Assembly: GCF_900156725.1 (NCBI RefSeq)
Contig: NZ_FTOI01000001.1
Location: 124,001-188,000 of the forward strand
DNA from: Kaistella chaponensis
GTDB taxonomy: Bacteria; Bacteroidota; Bacteroidia; Flavobacteriales; Weeksellaceae
Direction: 5' to 3'
DNA length: 64,000 nt
The notes beneath the pieces are model-generated. The model ran no database searches and was not told where the DNA came from. It saw only the letters and a program-made list of their open reading frames with translations. Every line of letters starts with the position of its first letter. Within the stretch, counting starts at the first letter, position 1. This document shows, piece after piece, positions 61,607 to 64,000 of the stretch. The position numbers were made by a program, and so were the translations under genes.

Positions 61607-64000
61607 ATGCAAAATCATATACTTACTCCTGCGCAGAACAGATTCCCGTTCCTGCATTTTAATCATTTAAAAGATCATCAACCACTAAAGAAAAGCATAC
61701 TCTGTTTTTTTGCGGTCTTCCTTACCGGTCTTCTTTACGGACAAGTAAACGACAATATTCCCGGAACTAATAAAAAATTTACTGTTCCTGCAAATGTCAC
61801 CCACGTCAATGCAGCCGCATGGGGCGGTGGCGGTGGCGGTGGTGGCTCAAACAATAGTGGTTATGGCGGAAATGGCGGTGGTGGTGGCGGTGCGGCGTCT
61901 TCCCAGATTGCTGTTTCCGTTGGAAATGATTTTACCTATGCCGTTGGAACAGCTGGTGCAGCCGGGGCAGCTAATGCAGGAAAAGGAGGAAATGGTGGAA
62001 CCTCTACCATAACATCTCCTTCTCCCATTACTAGTTTGACAGGAAACGGTGGAACAGGAGGTCTTGGTAATGCAGGTTTTATAAACCTTGCTCTGAATAG
62101 TGGCGGTGGTGCTGCAACAGGAGGAACTAATTCTGCTGGTGCAAATGGCACTCTTGGTGATTTTACTGGTGGTAATGGAGGAAACTCAGGAACGGCGTTT
62201 GGAACTTTTGGAATAGGCGGAGCAGGTAGCGCAAATAGTGCCGGATTACCCGGTCTATCACCAGGAGCAGGTGGCGGTGGTGGTGAAAGTTATTGCCCTT
62301 TTTTTTGTACCAATTACGGTGGAGGTGCAGGAGCACCCGGTCGCGTAATGATTGATTTTATTTCTGTATCTGCCATTACTCCAAGTCCGGTTTGTATTGG
62401 AAGCACGATCACCATTACTGGAACTAATTTTACAGCAGGTAGCACTACCGTTACTGTAAACGGTACAGCTTGTACAAGTGTAACCGTAGTTAATTCAACT
62501 ACGATTACCGCGGTCATTGAAGCGGGAACGACTTCAGGAAGGGTAGATGTAGTTAATGATGGGAAAAGAAATAACGGTATAATTATAAGCGTAAATCCAG
62601 CACCGGTCACTCCTGGAAATCCTACGAGCAATTCACCCCAGTGTACACCATCCGTAGTAACGCTCACCAGAACAGGAACACCTCCTGCAGGTGAAACTTG
62701 GTACTGGCAAACTGCAGCAGGTAATACGGACATGACCAATAGTGGAGCCACGTATAATGTTGCCGCTTCAGGAACTTATTACATTAGAGCAAGAAACAAC
62801 AGTACCGGTTGTTGGAGCGTTGGTGCAGGAAACCTTGCGGTTTCAGTTAGTACTGTTATAAGCGCTATTGCAACCACTCCCGTTCCCGCCCATATTGCCA
62901 CGGGAATTTGCTATCAGGGATTTAATTCAGTTAGCAGTGTAAGTTGGTCAGCGGTTGCTGGTGCTACTTCCTATGATGTTTATTTTGGAGCGGGTAGTTT
63001 ACCGGGTAGCATCACCTCAAATGTAACAGGTACCTCTTTTAATACAGGTGTTTTAGCCGCAACTACCACGTATTTCTGGAGAATAGTTCCTCGAAACAGC
63101 TGTGGCATTACCACAGGCTCACCAGCAACCTGGAGGTTTACTACCGGTGCAGCAATTTGTACCGCAACATATTGTGCGCCAACTACTGCAACGCCTACAA
63201 ATTCTTATATCACCGATGTTCGTTTTTTAGGTACGCTCAATGATGTTCAAAATAACAGTAATGGTTATTCAGGTGGCTATCAAAATTTTACCGGACTACC
63301 GAATAAAACCAAACAAGCAGCAGGCGAAGGAATTAATGTTTTTGTAAAAAGTAATGATGTAGATGTTGCCTACCGTGCATGGGTAGATTGGAATAAGGAC
63401 GGTACTTTTACCAATTCCGGTGCAGAGCTCGTTTACACTTCGGGTGGGACGAGGGCGATTTCAACAACTTTTGGAATTGTAATACCTGCGGGAACCGCAC
63501 CTGGAGATTATGTCATTCGTACGAGGGTTTACCGCTACTCCTGTGTCTCCCCCCCATCAAATTATTGTTCAGCTGCTTTCGATGCTTGTGGCAATTTTAC
63601 AGGCATCAATTACGGTGAGGCAGAAGATTATGTTATTACAGTAGTATCTAACTGTGCTTCGAACTTAGATACTGTAACCAACGCAATTTATTGCGGTCCA
63701 GGTGCTTTAACACTTTCTGGAAAAGGCACTGCTGGAACAAAAACACTTCGCTGGTATGATTCGGTGACAGGAGGAAACTTATTGGCCGAAACACCGGTTG
63801 ATGCTTCGATGTTGAATGCCTCATTTACGACACCTACCATAAGTTCGACGACGACTTATTATGTTACGGCATTTAATGGCACCTGCGAATCTATTTTTAG
63901 AAGACCGGTTGTAGCTAGAATCAGACCCATTCCTAATATTTCCTTTGATTTGCCTTTGGCGAACGCTAATTTTTGTGGAGACGACAATACCTTGAAACTC
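61607..64000 (+). CDS. Very large secreted multidomain protein (cut by window edge)
   Basis: The first 798 codons of a gene that continues beyond the window. A longer than usual N-terminus (28 residues) precedes the signal-peptide core ILCFFAVFLTGLLYG. Then: a glycine-rich region (about 60-245, with GGGGGGGGSNNSGYGG), a TIG/IPT domain (about 253-325, ITITGTNFTAGSTTVTVNG), Ig-like and fibronectin-III-like domains (about 330-515, YDVYFGAGSLPG), a GEVED domain (about 525-680, YRAWVDWNKDGTF, then GEAEDYVITV) and the start of another Ig-like domain. A T9SS sorting domain is expected downstream. Adhesin-like. Confidence 0.85.
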   Translation, partial: MQNHILTPAQNRFPFLHFNHLKDHQPLKKSILCFFAVFLTGLLYGQVNDNIPGTNKKFTVPANVTHVNAAAWGGGGGGGGSNNSGYGGNGGGGGGAASSQIAVSVGNDFTYAVGTAGAAGAANAGKGGNGGTSTITSPSPITSLTGNGGTGGLGNAGFINLALNSGGGAATGGTNSAGANGTLGDFTGGNGGNSGTAFGTFGIGGAGSANSAGLPGLSPGAGGGGGESYCPFFCTNYGGGAGAPGRVMIDFISVSAITPSPVCIGSTITITGTNFTAGSTTVTVNGTACTSVTVVNSTTITAVIEAGTTSGRVDVVNDGKRNNGIIISVNPAPVTPGNPTSNSPQCTPSVVTLTRTGTPPAGETWYWQTAAGNTDMTNSGATYNVAASGTYYIRARNNSTGCWSVGAGNLAVSVSTVISAIATTPVPAHIATGICYQGFNSVSSVSWSAVAGATSYDVYFGAGSLPGSITSNVTGTSFNTGVLAATTTYFWRIVPRNSCGITTGSPATWRFTTGAAICTATYCAPTTATPTNSYITDVRFLGTLNDVQNNSNGYSGGYQNFTGLPNKTKQAAGEGINVFVKSNDVDVAYRAWVDWNKDGTFTNSGAELVYTSGGTRAISTTFGIVIPAGTAPGDYVIRTRVYRYSCVSPPSNYCSAAFDACGNFTGINYGEAEDYVITVVSNCASNLDTVTNAIYCGPGALTLSGKGTAGTKTLRWYDSVTGGNLLAETPVDASMLNASFTTPTISSTTTYYVTAFNGTCESIFRRPVVARIRPIPNISFDLPLANANFCGDDNTLKL

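Overview
The window is a 64 kb piece of a low-GC Bacteroidota chromosome, most likely a flavobacterium of the Weeksellaceae (Chryseobacterium/Kaistella-like). The signs are promoters with the TAnnTTTG -7 box and almost no Shine-Dalgarno sites, type IX secretion (T9SS) cargo with C-terminal sorting domains, a PorP/SprF protein, DUF4403, DUF3822, DUF6266 and DUF6370 proteins, and a RibB fused to a degenerate RibA. The taxonomic call is from memory of these families; no search was run.

Region 1 (1-31 kb) is mostly housekeeping: miaA (cut by the window edge), a DUF1232 protein, two thioredoxin-fold proteins, aroC, membrane and lipoproteins, tRNA-Cys, a flavin-dependent oxidoreductase, ribBA, lnt, folB, nadA, gmk, yicC, a PASTA protein, an RluA-type pseudouridine synthase, hemW, murI, rsmD, DUF3822, a Smr protein, glyA and recX. 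Three genes here are broken by a single change each: the PorP/SprF protein (one base short), a RelE/ParE-type toxin (one extra base in a run of eight) and a four-helix-bundle protein (one in-frame TAG).

Region 2 (28.2-49.4 kb) is a surface polysaccharide (capsule or exopolysaccharide) locus on the plus strand: Wza-like export lipoprotein, Wzc-like tyrosine autokinase, six family-2 and four family-4 type glycosyltransferases, a hexapeptide acetyltransferase, an odd GT-A-like protein, a GH130-like beta-propeller protein, an MBOAT/SGNH O-acetylation pair and an EpsG/Wzy-like polymerase. No Wzx flippase, initiating sugar transferase or intact nucleotide-sugar gene is seen. Decayed remnants (nucleotide-sugar dehydrogenase at 31.4 kb, glycosyltransferase C-terminus at 49.1 kb) mark both ends. 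Two glycosyltransferase start codons abut tandem repeats (8-bp and 7-bp units).

Region 3 (49.4-53.2 kb) is an accessory, repeat-rich stretch: palindromes, an HTH protein with three upstream CACCC-type sites, a DUF6266 protein, and a Crp/Fnr regulator plus ketopantoate-reductase-like gene with an FNR-type inverted repeat between them. Same-strand (AACCTC)n arrays and a 31-bp dispersed repeat punctuate the stretch.

Region 4 (53.2-64 kb) carries a secreted M4 metallopeptidase, a lipoate-protein ligase and two very large secreted proteins, the last running off the window end.
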